From: Nanobdellota archaeon
GTDB lineage: Archaea > Nanobdellota > Nanobdellia > SCGC-AAA011-G17 > GW2011-AR17
Reading direction: 5' to 3'
DNA length: 19,089 bases
Assembly: GCA_030018575.1 (NCBI GenBank)
Contig: JASEIA010000017.1
Span: forward strand, 1-19,089
Below are positions 17,773 to 19,089 of the stretch, in pieces. Within the stretch, counting starts at the first letter, position 1. Each line of letters starts with the position of its first letter. The position numbers and the translations under genes are program-made. The notes under the pieces are model-generated. The model had not been told where the DNA came from, did not search any database, and saw only the letters and a list, made by a program, of their open reading frames with translations.

Positions 17773-18099
17773 TCAGAACCCCCTCATGCTGTTCATCAGC
17801 CCGAAGTCGCACGGCAAGCCGTAAGAAGACCTTCTGTTCAGCCTGTCATATATGCTTCCTAAAGGATTTACAAGCCTCTGGACGCCCATGTCAAGCGCTG
17901 AAAGGTGCATCGGCTTCTCCCTCACCATGAAAGAGTATGCAGAGCCCCTGCACGACGGGCTTGACTGTATTAAGGGGGTGTAGCAGCTGAAATCAAGGCT
18001 GAATCCTGAGAACAGCTTTGACACGGACTCCTCTTCCAGCTTTAGCGTTTTCTTCTCGTCCATCACTTCCTTTTCCAGCAGGGTGTTGTCTTGTTTCAT
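17773..18099 (-). CDS. Unknown protein, first gene of the five-gene operon
   Basis: A 108-residue protein from ATG 18099 (MKQDNTLLEKEVMDEKKTLK). A charged, helical start is followed by a cysteine-containing part (FSGFSLDFSCYTPLIQSSPS) and the end RRSSYGLPCDFGLMNSMRGF. The ending SSYGLPCDFG echoes the NFDCGPYGFG of the last gene, so the two may share a short motif. GGAGG at 18105-18109 decides the start; the frame open to 18153 would place that site inside the coding region. A leader of about 55 bases with a strong hairpin precedes it. Not recognised. Confidence 0.62.
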   Translation of the reverse strand: MKQDNTLLEKEVMDEKKTLKLEEESVSKLFSGFSLDFSCYTPLIQSSPSCRGSAYSFMVREKPMHLSALDMGVQRLVNPLGSIYDRLNRRSSYGLPCDFGLMNSMRGF

Positions 18100-18110
18100 T
18101 TGTTCCTCCT

Positions 18111-18152
18111 TGCGAAAATCCGTTTTTTCAGGTTTCCTGAAAATCTTTCGCA
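18111..18152 (-). other. Strong hairpin in the leader of the five-gene operon
   Basis: Outer arms TGCGAAA (18111-18117) and TTTCGCA (18146-18152) are perfect, as are the inner arms TTTTCAGG (18125-18132) and CCTGAAAA (18136-18143) with a 3-base loop. The structure ends two bases from the GGAGG ribosome binding site (18105-18109), so it could control translation or message stability. No known riboswitch class was recognised. Confidence 0.5.
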
Positions 18153-18177
18153 ATAAGAGAAAAAGCCCTGCGGACGC

Positions 18178-18185
18178 TATATAAA
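18178..18185 (-). promoter_or_regulatory. TATA box of the five-gene operon
   Basis: TTTATATA on the minus strand predicts a transcription start near 18155, just before the leader hairpin and about 55 bases upstream of ATG 18099. This is the only gene group here with a clearly long leader. Confidence 0.5.
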
Positions 18186-18195
18186 GCTAATCCCA

Positions 18196-18222
18196 AGATA
18201 TTCTAGATATTCTAGATATTTG
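18196..18222. repeat. Three tandem 9-bp repeats upstream of the five-gene operon
   Basis: AGATATTCT (18196-18204), AGATATTCT (18205-18213) and AGATATTTG (18214-18222) lie 11 bases upstream of the TATA box, a position suited to an activator. The core AGATATT is also the half-site of the toxin-antitoxin operator at 7975-8011. No gene is seen in 18186-18287. Confidence 0.6.
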
Positions 18223-18287
18223 GAAAAAACAGAAAAAGCCAGCCTCGCGGCATTAAGAATTTGTTTTAATTGTCTTGAAGTTAAGAA

Positions 18288-19089
18288 TTAGTAGATTATT
18301 CCGCCCTTGCCTCTCAAGCCATTTACCGCATTCTCAACCATTTCTTCAGTTGTCAGAAGCCTTCCTTCCTGTGGCATTGAACTTGTAATTTCTATCGCAT
18401 CAATTACAGCCTTGTTCCTTCTCCTGTACAATGCAGTAGGCTGTATGTCTTCGGGAGAAACAATCCTGTAAAAAGTCGCTGACTGGAACTCTTTTGTTGT
18501 ATCATCCAGTTCAACCTCTGCGAAGTTCCCGCCTTCTGTTTCAGTTTTTCCTAGAGAGCCAGGATTAATTGCAACAACCATTCTTTCATCTTCAGAAGGA
18601 ATCCTTACAACGCCCGGTCTGTCATGGACGTGCCCGAATAAGAACAGTCTTGTTTTTCCCGCCTTTGCATATTCCATCATCCCATGACTTCCAAAGTGCT
18701 TTGCCACCTCAGGCATGTCTTCAACATCGTCAAGCTTGTGCGGCTTATCCATGATGCCGTATAAGGGGGTGTGCAGCAGGGCTATGTCTGGCTGCTCTTG
18801 CTCAAGGAATTCCCTTGGCTCTGACTTATGTGTAGTTTCCATAATTCCGTGCTCGTTCATCCTTGTTATAGGATGCTCGTTGAACGGCGTTGTCAGCTCC
18901 GAAGGAATGCCTGAAAAAAGAGGCATTCCGTCCTGCCCTGCCGCACCACCGTAACCGGCTATCTTGAAGCCGTTGATTGTTTTGGATTTGAGGTGAAGAT
19001 TTAGTTCTTTCATAACTGTTGTTTCAAGATCCATGTCATGGTTTCCATGAATAATCAATGTATTTTCAGCTTGAGAATCGAGAATATTC
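18288..19089 (-). CDS. Calcineurin-like metallophosphoesterase, 5' end beyond the window
   Basis: A partial protein of about 266 visible residues; the frame is open through the right edge, so the start and the first metal motif (DxH...GD) lie outside. Visible motifs are TLIIHGNHDMD (the GNHD block), ALLHTPLYG with its histidine, LFLFGHVHDRPGVV (the GHxH block) and AINPGSLG. These bind a two-metal centre that hydrolyses phosphoesters; cyclic nucleotides, nucleotides or phosphoproteins are possible substrates. The C-terminal 60 residues (RRRNKAVIDAIEITSSMPQE, ending GLRGKGGIIY) are an extension. An internal TTG at 19058 is not the real start, as the GNHD motif would then open the protein. It stops at 18288-18290, upstream of the tandem repeats. 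Confidence 0.85.
   Translation of the reverse strand, partial: NILDSQAENTLIIHGNHDMDLETTVMKELNLHLKSKTINGFKIAGYGGAAGQDGMPLFSGIPSELTTPFNEHPITRMNEHGIMETTHKSEPREFLEQEQPDIALLHTPLYGIMDKPHKLDDVEDMPEVAKHFGSHGMMEYAKAGKTRLFLFGHVHDRPGVVRIPSEDERMVVAINPGSLGKTETEGGNFAEVELDDTTKEFQSATFYRIVSPEDIQPTALYRRRNKAVIDAIEITSSMPQEGRLLTTEEMVENAVNGLRGKGGIIY

Noticed and set aside
18196..18222. CRISPR array or origin iterons
   Set aside because: Three adjacent 9-bp repeats without spacers are too short for CRISPR. No replication gene is near, and their place just upstream of a TATA box fits a regulatory site better.
1..19089. tRNA or rRNA genes
   Set aside because: No cloverleaf with a TTCRA-type T arm or rRNA-like block was seen in the gene-free stretches on either strand by eye. 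A covariance-model scan could not be run.

Overview
The window looks archaeal, most likely a DPANN-type genome (Woesearchaeota/Pacearchaeota-like). The evidence is an archaeal asparaginyl-tRNA synthetase, a small archaeal EF-Tu-domain-2-like protein, a signal peptidase-like protein with an S/H/D rather than Lys layout, AGG/AGA-rich arginine codons, and promoters of archaeal style. In gene after gene a TATA-like box is centred about 26-27 bases from the start codon, which points to leaderless or very short-leader transcripts. The lineage is an inference from gene content; no rRNA or tRNA gene was seen.

Layout. 1-3.3 kb holds ordinary cellular genes: a broken zinc-ribbon ORF, the EF-Tu-like protein, and asnS divergent from a radical SAM protein around one shared TTATAA box. 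3.5-5.6 kb holds a first MNT/HEPN toxin-antitoxin pair, a signal peptidase-like lipoprotein and a 41-codon remnant of a pyrimidine-dimer glycosylase. 5.8-8.5 kb reads left to right: an internally deleted YhcG/DUF1016-type nuclease, a secreted lamin-tail-domain protein, a small membrane protein fused in frame to a DUF4258-type toxin, and a zinc-ribbon/AbrB antitoxin. 8.5-11.2 kb holds a short zinc-ribbon ORF on the minus strand, an intact MNT/HEPN pair, an MNT gene with a wrecked HEPN partner, and an unrecognised ORF with an apparent nonsense codon. 11.3-13.2 kb holds a large AP-endonuclease-2-like TIM-barrel protein with a long helical insertion. 13.2-16.3 kb holds an MNT-HEPN fusion and, on the minus strand, an MNT-HEPN-HEPN-MNT group. 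16.3-18.1 kb is a compact minus-strand operon of five small proteins I do not recognise, preceded by a structured leader and three 9-bp tandem repeats. The window ends in a metallophosphoesterase that runs off the right edge.

How it works together. The window is dominated by toxin-antitoxin modules: six minimal nucleotidyltransferase (MNT) domains and five HEPN domains plus one HEPN remnant, and a DUF4258/zinc-ribbon-AbrB pair. Five of the six MNT genes begin with a winged helix and have their own inverted-repeat operator at the promoter. Several operators share one design, three half-sites in alternating orientation, so each module is probably autoregulated by its own antitoxin. Around the modules lie signs of decay and insertion: in-frame deletions, truncated genes and a palindromic element inserted in frame inside a HEPN gene. 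The least explained parts are the five-gene operon at 16.3-18.1 kb and the in-frame palindromic insertion at 15.40-15.49 kb.
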